Shown piece after piece: positions 9,567-22,587 of a DNA stretch of 64,000 bases; position 1 is the stretch's first letter, and each line of letters starts with the position of its first letter. The stretch lies in the NCBI GenBank assembly GCA_964417875.1, contig CAYQJU010000007.1:9948-73947 (forward strand). Reading direction: 5' to 3'. Source of the stretch: ZC4RG30 sp964417875. Lineage in GTDB: Bacteria; Pseudomonadota; Gammaproteobacteria; Steroidobacterales; Steroidobacteraceae. The notes below the pieces were generated by a model. That model made no database searches. It had not been told where the DNA came from and saw only the letters and a list, made by a program, of their open reading frames with translations. The translations under genes were made by a program, and so were the position numbers.

Positions 9567-9693
9567 TGGTATAGGAGCAATCCGACGGCGCGGTCCAAGC
9601 CATCACTGCCAGTGATTGACTTTGGCAGAAGTTGGCGGGCGCCCCCATGCCCGGGGGTAGACTGATCCGGGAGTTCAGTTCAGGAAACAAATC
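9567..9693. promoter_or_regulatory. Divergent promoter region between opgG and the aldehyde dehydrogenase gene
   Basis: On the minus strand TTGGAC and TATACC lie 19 bp apart and would start transcription just inside the longer opgG reading frame, supporting the downstream TTG start. Towards the plus strand the only clear element is AGGA before the dehydrogenase ATG. Assigned by eye. Confidence 0.3.
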
Positions 9694-11148
9694 ATGTCGG
9701 GTGCGATCCAGATCCGTAATCGTGACAAGCTTTTCATCGGCGGCCAGTGGCTGCCAGCGCAGGCCGGCAGACGCATCGAACTGGTGAATCCAGCCACCGA
9801 AGAAGTCTTCACGACGGTTGCCGAGGCCGGCGAGGCCGACATGGACCGCGCCGTCGCCGCGGCGCGCGAGGCCTTCGACCACGGCCCGTGGCCGCGCATG
9901 ACCCATGCGGAGCGCGGTGCGAAGGTGGCCGAACTTGCGCGCCTGCTCGAGGCGCGGCATGCCGAACTGGCCGCTGCCTGGACGCTGCAGATGGGCGGCG
10001 TCGCCAGCTTCGCGCCGAACGTGATCGGCGGCGGCACCTTCCAGCTGAGCTATTTCGCGGGCCTTGCCGGCAGCTGGCCATTCGAGGTGCGCCAGCCGGC
10101 ATCCATGGGACCGGGCCAGGCCATCATCGTGCGCGAGCCGGTGGGTGTGGTGGCGGCCATCGCGCCGTGGAATGCGCCGTACGCGATCATGACGCAGAAG
10201 ATCGCCCCCGCGCTGGTGGCCGGCTGCACGGTGATCATGAAGCCGTCGCCTGAAACACCACTCGAGGCCTATGTGGTCGCCGAGTGTGCCGAGGCCGCAG
10301 GCTTTCCGCCCGGGGTCATCAACCTGGTTCCGGCGCATCGCGAGGCCTCAGATCACCTGGTGCGCAATCCCGGCGTCGACAAGGTGGGCTTTACCGGCAG
10401 CACCGCGGCAGGCCGGCGCATCGCCAGCGTCTGCGGCGAGCGCATTGCGCGCGTCACGCTCGAACTCGGCGGCAAGTCCGCGGCGCTGGTGCTCGATGAT
10501 TTCCCGGTGGAACAGGCCGCGGCCATCCTGACCGGCACCATCTGCACGATGAGCGGACAGGTCTGCGCCACGCTCAGCCGCGTGATCGTCTCGCGCCATC
10601 GCCACGACGCACTGGCCGCTGCCATCGTCGAGGCCATGGGCCGCATCAAGGTCGGCGACCCGAACGATCCTTCGACGCAGATGGGTCCGCTGGCAATGCG
10701 CCGCCAGCTCGAGCGCGTGCAGGGCTATGTGCAGAAGGGTGTCGAGCAGGGCGCGCGCATTGCCTGTGGCGGGCGGCAACCGCCGCATCTGCCGAAGGGA
10801 TTCTATTTCGAGCCGACGCTTTTCACCGGTGTCGACAACGGCATGGTGATCGCGCAGGAGGAGATCTTCGGGCCGGTGATCTCGCTGATCGCCTGCGATG
10901 ACGAGGCCGATGCCATCCGCATCGCCAACGACTCGATCTATGGCCTCAATGGCGCGGTGTTCACGCCCGACCCGGACAAGGCCTACCGCGTGGCGCGGCA
11001 GCTTCGTACAGGCTGCGTCGGCCAGAACGGCCTGCGCATGGATTTCATGGCACCGTATGGTGGCTTCAAGCAATCGGGCATCGGGCGCGAAGGCGGGCCG
11101 GAAAACTTCCTGGCCTACACGGAGACCAAGACCATCCTCACGGACTGA
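9694..11148 (+). CDS. NAD(P)-dependent aldehyde dehydrogenase
   Basis: A 484-residue ALDH superfamily enzyme oxidising an aldehyde to the acid. The oxyanion Asn is in APWNAPY, the cofactor glycines in FTGSTAAGR, the general-base Glu in LELGGKS, the catalytic Cys in SGQVCAT, and the C-terminal EEIFGPV and NGLRMDF region is intact. The substrate cannot be told from sequence. It is followed after 2 bp by glutamate dehydrogenase, so the two are probably co-transcribed. The ATG is preceded by AGGA. Confidence 0.93.
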   Translation: MSGAIQIRNRDKLFIGGQWLPAQAGRRIELVNPATEEVFTTVAEAGEADMDRAVAAAREAFDHGPWPRMTHAERGAKVAELARLLEARHAELAAAWTLQMGGVASFAPNVIGGGTFQLSYFAGLAGSWPFEVRQPASMGPGQAIIVREPVGVVAAIAPWNAPYAIMTQKIAPALVAGCTVIMKPSPETPLEAYVVAECAEAAGFPPGVINLVPAHREASDHLVRNPGVDKVGFTGSTAAGRRIASVCGERIARVTLELGGKSAALVLDDFPVEQAAAILTGTICTMSGQVCATLSRVIVSRHRHDALAAAIVEAMGRIKVGDPNDPSTQMGPLAMRRQLERVQGYVQKGVEQGARIACGGRQPPHLPKGFYFEPTLFTGVDNGMVIAQEEIFGPVISLIACDDEADAIRIANDSIYGLNGAVFTPDPDKAYRVARQLRTGCVGQNGLRMDFMAPYGGFKQSGIGREGGPENFLAYTETKTILTD

Positions 11149-11150
11149 AC

Positions 11151-12440
11151 ATGCTGCCGGACTGCGACTCCCAGCTGAGCTACGTACAACCCGGGGACGA
11201 GGGCAGTCCCTGGGCTACCTTCCTGGCGCAGGTGGAGCGGGTGCGGCCATATCTTGGCGACCTGCAGCGCTGGGTCGGCACGCTGACGCGTCCGAAGCGC
11301 GCACTGATCGTCGATGTGCCGGTGGAACTCGATGACGGCAGCGTCGCGCACTTCGAGGGCTACCGGGTGCAGCACAGCCTGTCGCGCGGACCCGGCAAGG
11401 GCGGCCTGCGCTACCACCCGGATGTCACGCTCGAAGAAGTGATGGCGCTGGCCGGGTGGATGACCATCAAGAACGCCGCGGTGAACCTGCCCTTCGGCGG
11501 CGCCAAGGGCGGCATCCGCGTCGATCCGAAGCAGCTCTCGCACAAGGAACTGGAGCGCCTCACCCGCCGCTACACCAGCGAGATCGGCATCATCATCGGT
11601 CCGCATCGCGACATCCCGGCGCCGGATGTCAACACCGGTCCGCAGGTGATGGCCTGGATCATGGATACCTATTCGGCCAACGTCGGGGCGACCACCACCG
11701 GCGTGGTGACTGGCAAGCCGGTGATGCTGGGTGGCTCGCTGGGCCGCGAGAAGGCCACCGGGCGCGGCATCTACTTCGTCGGGCGCGAGGCGGCACGCCA
11801 CCTCGGCCGGCCCATCGAGGGCGCGCGCATCGCAGTGCAGGGCTTCGGCAATGTGGGATCAGTCGCGGCGGAACTGTTCGCGCACCACGGCGCGCGGGTG
11901 GTGGCCGTGCAGGATCACACCGGTACCGTGCACGATCCGGAAGGGCTCGATGTGCAGCGCCTGATGCAGACGGTGGCACGCGAGGGCGGCGTGGCGGCGA
12001 TGCCCGGTGCCCGGCAGCTGAAGGCCGAAGAATTCTGGGATGTGGAGAGCGATTTCCTGATCCCGGCCGCGCTGGAAGGGCAGGTGACGCGCAGCCGCGC
12101 CGAGCGGCTGCGCACCCGCGTGGTGATCGAGGCCGCCAATGGTCCCACCACGCCCGAGGCCGACCTGGTGCTTGCCGAACGCGGCATCACCGTGGTGCCG
12201 GACGTCATCGCCAATGCCGGCGGTGTCACCGTGTCCTATTTCGAATGGGTCCAGGATTTCAATTCATTCTTCTGGACCGAGGCAGAGATCAACCAGCGGC
12301 TGGACCAGATCCTCACCGGTGCATTCGCGCATATCTGGGACACGCATGTGGAGAACCAGGTGAGCCTGCGCACCGCGGCATTCATCGTAGCGTGCCGGCG
12401 CGTGCTGCGGGCCCGCGCACAGCGCGGCCTTTATCCGTGA
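11151..12440 (+). CDS. gdhA: Glutamate dehydrogenase (Glu/Leu/Phe/Val dehydrogenase family)
   Basis: A 429-residue oxidative-deamination dehydrogenase interconverting glutamate and 2-oxoglutarate plus ammonia. The substrate-binding GPGKGGLRY and catalytic Lys in GGAKGGI are present, with PAPDVNTG and the Rossmann motif GFGNVG in the second domain. PDVIANAGGV and SYFEWVQ near the C-terminus are typical of hexameric GDHs of this class. Length and motifs favour GDH over leucine or phenylalanine dehydrogenase, which are shorter. It lies 2 bp after the aldehyde dehydrogenase gene, suggesting a shared catabolic role. Confidence 0.92.
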   Translation: MLPDCDSQLSYVQPGDEGSPWATFLAQVERVRPYLGDLQRWVGTLTRPKRALIVDVPVELDDGSVAHFEGYRVQHSLSRGPGKGGLRYHPDVTLEEVMALAGWMTIKNAAVNLPFGGAKGGIRVDPKQLSHKELERLTRRYTSEIGIIIGPHRDIPAPDVNTGPQVMAWIMDTYSANVGATTTGVVTGKPVMLGGSLGREKATGRGIYFVGREAARHLGRPIEGARIAVQGFGNVGSVAAELFAHHGARVVAVQDHTGTVHDPEGLDVQRLMQTVAREGGVAAMPGARQLKAEEFWDVESDFLIPAALEGQVTRSRAERLRTRVVIEAANGPTTPEADLVLAERGITVVPDVIANAGGVTVSYFEWVQDFNSFFWTEAEINQRLDQILTGAFAHIWDTHVENQVSLRTAAFIVACRRVLRARAQRGLYP

Positions 12441-12540
12441 GGAAGCATCGCCGCGGGGCCTGAGGTGCAACGGGCGGTCATTGCCCTTACCATGGCGGGG
12501 ATTGGTCGCATCCTTCGCTTGCCTTCATTGCGGACATCCC

Positions 12541-13593
12541 ATGCGCTCACTGTTTTTCTGGCGGAAGAAGCAAACCGGCAACCCGCAGCAGCAGGTGACC
12601 GATCCCGGGGCTGCGGACGCCGTCGCGGCGGCTTCGCCCACCGCCACTGACGAGCCGGCCGAACTGCCCGCGCGGCCCCTGGCATTGCAGCGGCTGGTCT
12701 ATGCGCTGGCGCTCAGCGACCCTCGCGCCGCCGACATGGATGCGCGTCCAGATCCCGAACATGTGCAGTTGATGCTCGCGGCCAGCGGGCAGTTCGCGCG
12801 CGTGGGTTCCGAGCCGCACTACACGCCAAGCCGGCCATCGCTGCTGCCGCAGCTGCTGGAAATGCTCAACGACGAGGATGCCTCGCTGCGCGCGCTGTCT
12901 GCGATGGTGTCGCAGGATCCGCAGCTCACCGGCGACCTGCTGCGCACCGCCAACAGTCCGCTGTACCGCGTCAGTGCGCAGCCGGTTGAGAGCGTCGATC
13001 GCGCCACCTCGCTGCTGGGCACGCAGGGCATCCGCATGCTGGTGACCTCGCGCCTGATGCAGCCGCTGGCCGGCGCCGATGGCCAGCTCGGGCAATTCGG
13101 CGAGATCATCTGGGAGCATTCGCTGTACAGCGCCTCGGCGGCCGAGGCCTGGGCCGGGCGCAGCCAGGACGCCGATCCGTTCACCGCGCACCTGCTGGCT
13201 TTGCTGCATGGCGTCGGCGCCGTTGCCGTGTATCGCGTGCTGAACGACCTCTATCGCGAGCGACCGGGGCTCGAACCGGACATCGCCGCCATTGCCGGCG
13301 CGCTGCATGCCAATGCAGCCGTGACGGCCGCGCGCATCGCGGCCAACTGGGGCCTGTCCGAACGCAGCCGCCAGGCCCTGGAAGGCCAGTCCGCCGCCGC
13401 GCCGATGGGCGGGCCGGTGGGGCTGACGCGGGCGCTGCAGTTCGGGCTGCTCACCGGCGCAGCCACGGTGTTGTGTCGCCACAAGCTGCTGGCCGAAGAT
13501 CAGGCGGTGAAGCAGATTGCGGCCAGCGGTTTCGAAGGCCCGCATGTCGCGCGGGTGTGGGAGCGTCTGGCGCAAGCCTACATCCGGCACTGA
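12541..13593 (+). CDS. HDOD-domain protein
   Basis: A 350-residue cytosolic protein. The first 95 residues are low-complexity and polar; residues about 100-340 match HDOD domains (LLPQLLEML, MVSQDPQLTGDLLRTANSP, then a helical region with HLLALLHGVGAV). HDOD proteins lack most catalytic residues of HD phosphohydrolases and usually act as adaptors in stress or c-di-GMP signalling. It is transcribed with the DUF421 and kinase genes downstream. The first ATG of the conserved frame, at 12541, was used. Confidence 0.85.
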   Translation: MRSLFFWRKKQTGNPQQQVTDPGAADAVAAASPTATDEPAELPARPLALQRLVYALALSDPRAADMDARPDPEHVQLMLAASGQFARVGSEPHYTPSRPSLLPQLLEMLNDEDASLRALSAMVSQDPQLTGDLLRTANSPLYRVSAQPVESVDRATSLLGTQGIRMLVTSRLMQPLAGADGQLGQFGEIIWEHSLYSASAAEAWAGRSQDADPFTAHLLALLHGVGAVAVYRVLNDLYRERPGLEPDIAAIAGALHANAAVTAARIAANWGLSERSRQALEGQSAAAPMGGPVGLTRALQFGLLTGAATVLCRHKLLAEDQAVKQIAASGFEGPHVARVWERLAQAYIRH

Positions 13594-13644
13594 CGCGCCG
13601 CTGTCGGGCGGCGGGCGGAGGCGGATCGTCCACCACCGGGAGGG

Positions 13645-14172
13645 ATGATGGACCTGGGTGAACTGTTTGCAGTGCGCGTGCCGGTCGCCGAGATCATCGT
13701 GCGCGGCAGTGCCGTCTACTGGTTCCTGTTCCTGGTGTTCCGCTTCGTGATCCGCCGCGACATCGGCGCGCTGGGCATCGCCGATGTGCTGCTGCTGGTG
13801 ATCCTGGCCGATGCGGCGCAGAACGCGATGGCCGGCGGATACAGCTCGATCACCGAGGGATTCATCCTGCTCGGCACCATCGTCGGCTGGAACATGCTGC
13901 TCGACTGGCTGGCCTTCCGCTATCGCGCCGTGGCGCGCTTCACCACGCCGCGGGCCCTGCTGCTGGTGCGGCACGGCCGCTTCCTGCCCTCGAACCTGCG
14001 ACGCGAGCGGCTCACGCCCGACGAGGTGATGACCAAGCTGCGCGAACAGGGCGTGGCGCACCTGCGGCAGGTGCGCCACGCCTACCTGGAAAGCGACGGC
14101 CAGATCAGCGTGATCCGCTACGACGAGCAGCGTCCTCCCATGGCGGCGGCCGACATCACGAAACCGGGGTGA
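13645..14172 (+). CDS. DUF421 (YetF-like) membrane protein
   Basis: A 175-residue protein with about three N-terminal membrane helices (YWFLFLVFRFVIRR, IADVLLLVILADAAQNAM, ITEGFILLGTIVGWNMLLDWLA) and a small C-terminal cytosolic domain with LLLVRHGRFLPSNLRRERLTPDEVM and HAYLESDGQISVI. This is the standard DUF421 plan; the biochemical function of the family is not established. GGGAGGG lies directly before ATGATG, so the second ATG at 13648 has better spacing. Only 3 bp separate it from the kinase gene downstream. Confidence 0.87.
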   Translation: MMDLGELFAVRVPVAEIIVRGSAVYWFLFLVFRFVIRRDIGALGIADVLLLVILADAAQNAMAGGYSSITEGFILLGTIVGWNMLLDWLAFRYRAVARFTTPRALLLVRHGRFLPSNLRRERLTPDEVMTKLREQGVAHLRQVRHAYLESDGQISVIRYDEQRPPMAAADITKPG

Positions 14173-14175
14173 CTC

Positions 14176-16401
14176 ATGTTGCTGGCGGGAGCCGGTCTGG
14201 GAATGCTGCTGTGCCTCTGGCTGGGTTGGGGCTGGCGGCGTGCCGCGCGCCGGCTTCGCGGGGCGAACCAGCAGCTGGAGGAACGCGTGGATGCGCGCAC
14301 CCGCGAACTTGCCGCCAGCAACGCGGAACTGCGCGAACACGAGGCACTGCTGCAGGAAACCGGCAAGCTGGCGCAGGTCGGCGGATGGGAGTTCGATCCG
14401 GCGACCGGCGAGGGCACGTGGACGGAGGAAATCGCGCGTATCCATGGCCTTGATCCCGGCGTGAAGCCCAGTCGCGAGCTGGGCCTGAAGTTCTATCCAC
14501 CCGAAGACCGCCAGCGGCTCGAGGCGGCGATCTGCAAGTCGATGCAGGACGGCACGCCCTACGACCTGGAACTGCAGCTGGTCTGCGCCCGCGGCGAGCG
14601 CAAGTGGGTGCGCACGATGAGTCGGCCGGTGATGCACCAGGGACGGGTGGTGCGCATGCGCGGTGCGATGCAGGACATCACCGGCCGCAAGCAGACCGAG
14701 ATGCGCCTGCAGCAGCAGCTCTGGCGCATGCATCTGCTCGAGCGCACCACGCGTGCCATCGGCGAACGCCAGGACCTGGAGAGCATCCTGCGCGTGGTCA
14801 CCGGCTCGCTGGAGACCCAGCTGCCGCTAGATATGGCCTGCGTGTGCCTGTATGACCCGCCGGAGCCGGAACTGACGGTTGCCGCGGTGGGTCCGCACGG
14901 GCAGCCGCTGGCGCAGCAGATCGGGCTCGTGCCGCAGGCGCGCATCCCGATTGGTGCCAATGGCCTGGCTCGCTGCATCCAGGGCAATGTGGTGCACGAA
15001 CCGGACCTGACGCAGGCCGCAAGTCCGCTGGCCAGGCAGCTCACTGCCGCCGGCCTGAATTCACTGGTGATCACGCCGCTGTCGACCAGCAACATGGTGT
15101 TCGGCGTGCTGCTGGCGGCGCGGTGCGAGGCCGGCACATTCAGCAGTGGCGACTGCGAGTTCCTGCGCCAGCTCAGTGAGCATGTGACGCTGGCGGTGCA
15201 CCAGGCGCGGCTGCATGGCGCGCTGCAGACCGCCTATGAAGACCTCGCCAGCACGCAGCAGGCGGTGATGCAGCAGGAGCGCCTGCGCGTGCTGGGCCAG
15301 ATGGCCAGCGGCATCGCGCATGACATCAACAATGCCATCTCGCCGATCATGCTCTATGCCGGCTCGCTGCTCGACAACGAGTCCGGGCTCAGCGAGCGCG
15401 GGCGCCAGGCGCTGCGCACCATCCAGCAGGCGGTCAGCGACGTGGCCGAGACGGTGGCCCGGCTGCGCGAGTTCTATCGCCACCGTGCAGGTCCCGGCCA
15501 GCTGCACACGATGCAGCTGAACGCGGTGGTGAAGCATGTTCCGGACCTGACGCGCGCGCGCTGGCAGGCCATGCCGCAGCAGCAGGGAACCGTGATCGAA
15601 CTCGCCCTCGAACTGGATGATGCGCTGCCTCCCATCCTCGGCATGGAGCCGGAGATCCGCGAGGCGCTGGTGAACCTGATGTTCAATGCCGTCGACGCCA
15701 TGCCCGAAGGCGGACGGCTGGTGCTGCGCACACGGCGGCTGGGCCCCGGCAGGATCTGCGTCGAGGTCACCGACAGCGGCTGTGGCATGGACGAGGAGAC
15801 GCAGCGCCGCTGCCTGGAGCCGTTCTTCACCACCAAGGGCGAGCGCGGCACGGGCCTCGGCCTTGCGATGGTGTTCGGCGTCATGCAGAGGCACGAGGGC
15901 GATGTCGAGGTGGAAAGCGCGCCGGGCGAGGGCACCACCATCCGGCTGGTGTTCAACGAGGCCGAAGCGAGATTGCCGCATACCGTCATCGAGCCGGTGG
16001 TTCCGCTGCGCGGCCTGCACCTGCTGCTGGTGGATGACGATCCCATCCTGCTGCGCTCGCTGCGCGAGACGCTGGAACTGGACTCGCACACCATCCTCGC
16101 CGCGAGCCACGGCGGCGAGGCCATCGAGCTGTTCCGCGCCTCGCTGCAGCCCGGGGCCCGGCCCGTGTCGCTGGTCATCACCGACCTCGGCATGCCGAAT
16201 GTCGATGGCCGCGCGGTGGCCGCGGCGATCAAGCAGGCGGCGCCGCATGTGCCGGTGGTGATGCTGACCGGCTGGGGCGAGCGGCTGCTCGCGGAAGGGC
16301 AGACGGTGCCGAATGTGGACCGCGTGCTCGGCAAGCCGCCAAGGCTGCATGCATTGCGCGCGGCGATTGCAGATCTGGCCGGAACCGCGCGCATCCGTTG
16401 A
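14176..16401 (+). CDS. Hybrid histidine kinase (TM-PAS-GAF-HisKA-HATPase-REC)
   Basis: A 741-residue protein with one N-terminal membrane helix (1-20), a coiled coil (about 30-62), PAS (about 65-170), GAF (about 185-350), HisKA with His382 in GIAHDINNAISP, HATPase with DSGCGMD and GERGTGLGL, and a C-terminal REC with Asp670. The H-D-I-N-N box and terminal REC resemble FixL/NtrB-like hybrid kinases. It lies 3 bp after the DUF421 gene and about 93 bp before the multi-REC kinase gene. The input is unknown. Confidence 0.92.
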   Translation: MLLAGAGLGMLLCLWLGWGWRRAARRLRGANQQLEERVDARTRELAASNAELREHEALLQETGKLAQVGGWEFDPATGEGTWTEEIARIHGLDPGVKPSRELGLKFYPPEDRQRLEAAICKSMQDGTPYDLELQLVCARGERKWVRTMSRPVMHQGRVVRMRGAMQDITGRKQTEMRLQQQLWRMHLLERTTRAIGERQDLESILRVVTGSLETQLPLDMACVCLYDPPEPELTVAAVGPHGQPLAQQIGLVPQARIPIGANGLARCIQGNVVHEPDLTQAASPLARQLTAAGLNSLVITPLSTSNMVFGVLLAARCEAGTFSSGDCEFLRQLSEHVTLAVHQARLHGALQTAYEDLASTQQAVMQQERLRVLGQMASGIAHDINNAISPIMLYAGSLLDNESGLSERGRQALRTIQQAVSDVAETVARLREFYRHRAGPGQLHTMQLNAVVKHVPDLTRARWQAMPQQQGTVIELALELDDALPPILGMEPEIREALVNLMFNAVDAMPEGGRLVLRTRRLGPGRICVEVTDSGCGMDEETQRRCLEPFFTTKGERGTGLGLAMVFGVMQRHEGDVEVESAPGEGTTIRLVFNEAEARLPHTVIEPVVPLRGLHLLLVDDDPILLRSLRETLELDSHTILAASHGGEAIELFRASLQPGARPVSLVITDLGMPNVDGRAVAAAIKQAAPHVPVVMLTGWGERLLAEGQTVPNVDRVLGKPPRLHALRAAIADLAGTARIR

Positions 16402-16416
16402 AAACACGCCGTTTTC
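16400..16416 (+). terminator. Small hairpin after the hybrid kinase gene
   Basis: GAAAAC and GTTTTC flank a 5-base loop, starting within the TGA stop codon. The stem is short and there is no long T-run, so it could be a weak terminator or incidental. The rest of the 93-bp gap to the next gene holds a weak AGAAG ribosome site and no clear promoter. Confidence 0.25.
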
Positions 16417-16494
16417 CAAGATCGGCGCGTTGTCCGATATTCACGTGGGGCGCCAGATGTGATACTCCCAAGGATACTTACGAGAAGAATGTGA

Positions 16495-20003
<3,509 letters not shown>

Positions 20004-20007
<4 letters not shown>

Positions 20008-20840
20008 CCACGGCAGTCCCCGACAAAGTCGCGGACATCGAGCTGCGGCTGCTGCTCGAGGCTCTCTACCAGCGTTATCACTATGATTTCCGCGATTACG
20101 CGCGCTCGTCGATGCGCCGCCGGCTGCGCGTGGCCATGGACCACTTCGGTTGCCACAGCCTCTCGCAGCTGCAGCACCAGCTGTTGCACGAGAGTGCGCT
20201 GCTGCCGGAGCTGATGGACATCCTCACCGTGCAGGTGAGCGACATGTTCCGCGATCCGCTGTATTTCCGCGCGCTGCGCGAGCGGGTGGTGCCGTTGCTG
20301 CGCACCTATCCGTCGCTGAAGGTCTGGGTGGCCGGCTGCAGTACCGGCGAGGAGGCCTATTCCATCGCCATCCTGCTGAAGGAGGAGGGCCTGCTGGAGC
20401 GCACGCTGATCTATGCCACCGACATCAACACGCGGGCGCTCGAGAAGGCCCAGGCCGGCATGTTCGACATCGAACGCATCAGCGGCTTCAGCGAGAACCA
20501 CCGCCGCTCCGGCGGTCATGGCTCGCTGTCGGCGCATTACACCGCGGCCTACGGCAAGGCGGTCTTCGATCGCGGCCTCAAGGCGCACATGACCTTCGCC
20601 GACCACAGCCTGTCCACCGACTCGACCTTCTCCGAGGTGCAGCTGATCTCCTGCCGCAATGTACTGATCTATTTCACGCGGGCACTGCAGGACCGCGCGC
20701 TGGGACTGTTCAGCGAGTCGCTGTGCTACAAGGGCTTCCTCGGCATCGGCTCGAGCGAATCGCTGCGCTTCTCTGCGCTGGCCGACCGGTTCGCCGAGAT
20801 GGATGTGGACAACCGCATCTACCAGAAGGTCGCCACATGA
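20004..20840 (+). CDS. CheR-type protein-glutamate methyltransferase
   Basis: About 278 residues. The N-terminal helical domain (ALYQRYHYDFRDYARSSMRRRL) and the SAM-binding core are clear: VWVAGCSTGEEAYSIAI, YATDINTRALEKA, and LISCRNVLIYF. The family methylates glutamates on chemoreceptors, but no receptor, CheA or CheW is present here. The GTG at 20004 overlaps the kinase stop and its own stop overlaps CheB (ATGA). The true target may be a coiled-coil region of a neighbouring kinase; that is inference. Confidence 0.92.
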
Positions 20841-21436
20841 GCATGCCAGGACTTCAGCGCATCGAAGCATTAGTGATCGGCACCTCGGCCGGCGGCATCG
20901 AGGCGCTGGGCATGCTGCTGCCGGCGCTGGACGCGCGCTGCCGCGCCGCCGTGTTCGTGGTGGTGCACATGCCCCGCCAGCGTCCGAGCCTGCTCAGCGA
21001 GCTGTTCAGCGAGCGCTGCGCGCTGCCGGTGGTACAGGCCGTGGACAAGCAGCCGGTGGAGCCAGGCCATGTCTATTTCGCGCCGCCCGACTATCACCTG
21101 CTGGTGGACTGCGCCGAGGATGGTTCCCCGATGCTGGCGCTGTCGGTGGATGAGCCGGTGCATTTCTCCCGTCCCTCCATCGATGTGCTGTTCGAGTCGG
21201 CCGCCGAGTGTTTCGGCGAGGAGCTGGCCGGCGTCATCCTGACCGGCGCCAACGACGACGGCGTGCGCGGGCTGGGCGCCGTGGCGCGTGCCGGCGGACT
21301 CACCGTGGTGCAGGACCCCGCCGAGGCGCTGGCCGCAACGCTGCCGGCCAGTGCAGTGCGCACCGGCCTTGCGCAGCAGGTGCTGCCGCTCGCCGGCATC
21401 CGCGACCTGTTCACGCGCGTGGGGGTGGCACCATGA
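20837..21436 (+). CDS. CheB-type methylesterase domain protein without receiver domain
   Basis: A 199-residue stand-alone CheB catalytic domain. The catalytic triad is visible: Ser in GTSAGGIEAL, His in VVHMPRQ and Asp in TGANDDGVRG. The regulatory REC domain of canonical CheB is absent, so it would not be switched on by direct phosphorylation. It overlaps both CheR upstream and the REC-kinase downstream by four bases, so the three are probably made as a unit. Confidence 0.92.
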   Translation: MSMPGLQRIEALVIGTSAGGIEALGMLLPALDARCRAAVFVVVHMPRQRPSLLSELFSERCALPVVQAVDKQPVEPGHVYFAPPDYHLLVDCAEDGSPMLALSVDEPVHFSRPSIDVLFESAAECFGEELAGVILTGANDDGVRGLGAVARAGGLTVVQDPAEALAATLPASAVRTGLAQQVLPLAGIRDLFTRVGVAP

Positions 21437-22557
21437 ACGCCTCGCGCCGGCCGCTGCCGCCCGTCAAGTTCCTGCTGGTGGATGACCTGGAGGACAACCT
21501 GCTGGCGCTGTCGGCGCTGCTGCGCGACCTGGACGTCGAGATCCTCACTGCCGGCTCGGGCCGCGAGGCACTGGAGCTGCTGCTCGAGCATGATGTCGCG
21601 CTGGCGCTGCTGGATGTGCAGATGCCCGAGATGGATGGCTTCGAGCTGGCCGAGCTGATGCGCGGCAGCGAGCGCACGCGGCATGTGCCCATCATCTTCG
21701 TCACTGCCGGCGTGCGCGACTCGCACCGGCACTTCCGCGGCTATGAGGCCGGCGCGGTCGACTTCCTCTACAAGCCCATCGATCCGCACATCCTGCGCAG
21801 CAAGGCCGGAGTTTTCCACCAGCTGCATCGGCAGCGCCAGCAGCTGGATGCCAACGTGTTCGAGCTGTCCGAGACGCTGCGGCTGAACGAGGTGTTCGCC
21901 GCGGTGCTGGGGCATGACCTGCGCAATCCGCTCAGCGCCATCGTCGCCTCGGCGCATGTGCTCAAGCAGAGCCAGGACCCGCTGGCGCGCAGCATGGGCG
22001 AGCGGGTGCAGAGCAGTGCGCGCCGCATGGCGCGACTGATCGAGGACCTGCTCGATTTCTCGCGCGCGCGCCTCGCCGGTGGCATCACCGTGCGGCCCGA
22101 GCCCGGCGACCTGGAAGACATGACACGGCGCGTGGTGCAGGAACACCAGACGGCGGCGCCGGAACGGCGCATCGTCGTCACCTGCGCCGGTCCCTTGCAG
22201 GGATCCTTCGATGGCGAACGCGTCGCGCAGATGGCCTCGAACCTGGTGGGCAATGCCCTGCAGCACGGTGCCAGCGAGGGCGAGATCAGCGTGCACCTGG
22301 ATGGCGACCAGACCTGCGTGCGGCTGGCGGTGAGCAATCCGGGCGAGATCCCGCCGCACCTGGTGGGGGAGATCTTCGAGCCGTTCCGCGGCCGGCGCGA
22401 GCAATCGGGCAGCCGTGGCGGCGGCCTCGGGCTCGGACTCTACATCGTGCAGCAGCTGGCGCATGCGCATGGCGGTGAAGTGGCGGTGACCAGTGGCGCA
22501 GGCATGACCTGCTTCACCGTGACGCTGCCGCGCCAGCCGCCCCGCGGCCTGCGCTAG
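21433..22557 (+). CDS. REC-HisKA-HATPase response-regulator kinase
   Basis: A 374-residue soluble protein. A receiver domain with Asp61 in LLDVQMPEMDG and Lys in LYKPID is followed by HisKA with His161 in LGHDLRNPLSAI and HATPase with the G2 box GGGLGLGLYIV. Such REC-first kinases are usually fed by another kinase, here probably the multi-REC kinase three genes upstream. It is the last gene of the CheR-CheB block. Its own output regulator is not in the block. Confidence 0.92.
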   Translation: MNASRRPLPPVKFLLVDDLEDNLLALSALLRDLDVEILTAGSGREALELLLEHDVALALLDVQMPEMDGFELAELMRGSERTRHVPIIFVTAGVRDSHRHFRGYEAGAVDFLYKPIDPHILRSKAGVFHQLHRQRQQLDANVFELSETLRLNEVFAAVLGHDLRNPLSAIVASAHVLKQSQDPLARSMGERVQSSARRMARLIEDLLDFSRARLAGGITVRPEPGDLEDMTRRVVQEHQTAAPERRIVVTCAGPLQGSFDGERVAQMASNLVGNALQHGASEGEISVHLDGDQTCVRLAVSNPGEIPPHLVGEIFEPFRGRREQSGSRGGGLGLGLYIVQQLAHAHGGEVAVTSGAGMTCFTVTLPRQPPRGLR

Positions 22558-22566
22558 CTTCCTTGC

Positions 22567-22582
22567 GGCGCCACCCGGCGCC
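22567..22582. terminator. Possible convergent hairpin
   Basis: Two copies of the palindrome GGCGCC flank a 4-base loop in the 30-bp gap between convergent genes. The stem is only 6 bp and there is no T-tract, so this is weak. Confidence 0.3.
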
Positions 22583-22587
22583 AGTCT

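Noticed and set aside
12547..14733. A 728-codon open frame on the minus strand
   Set aside because: It is antisense to the HDOD, DUF421 and kinase genes, which have conserved domains and ribosome sites; its translation is His/Arg/Gln-rich without any domain, as expected from the high-GC complement.
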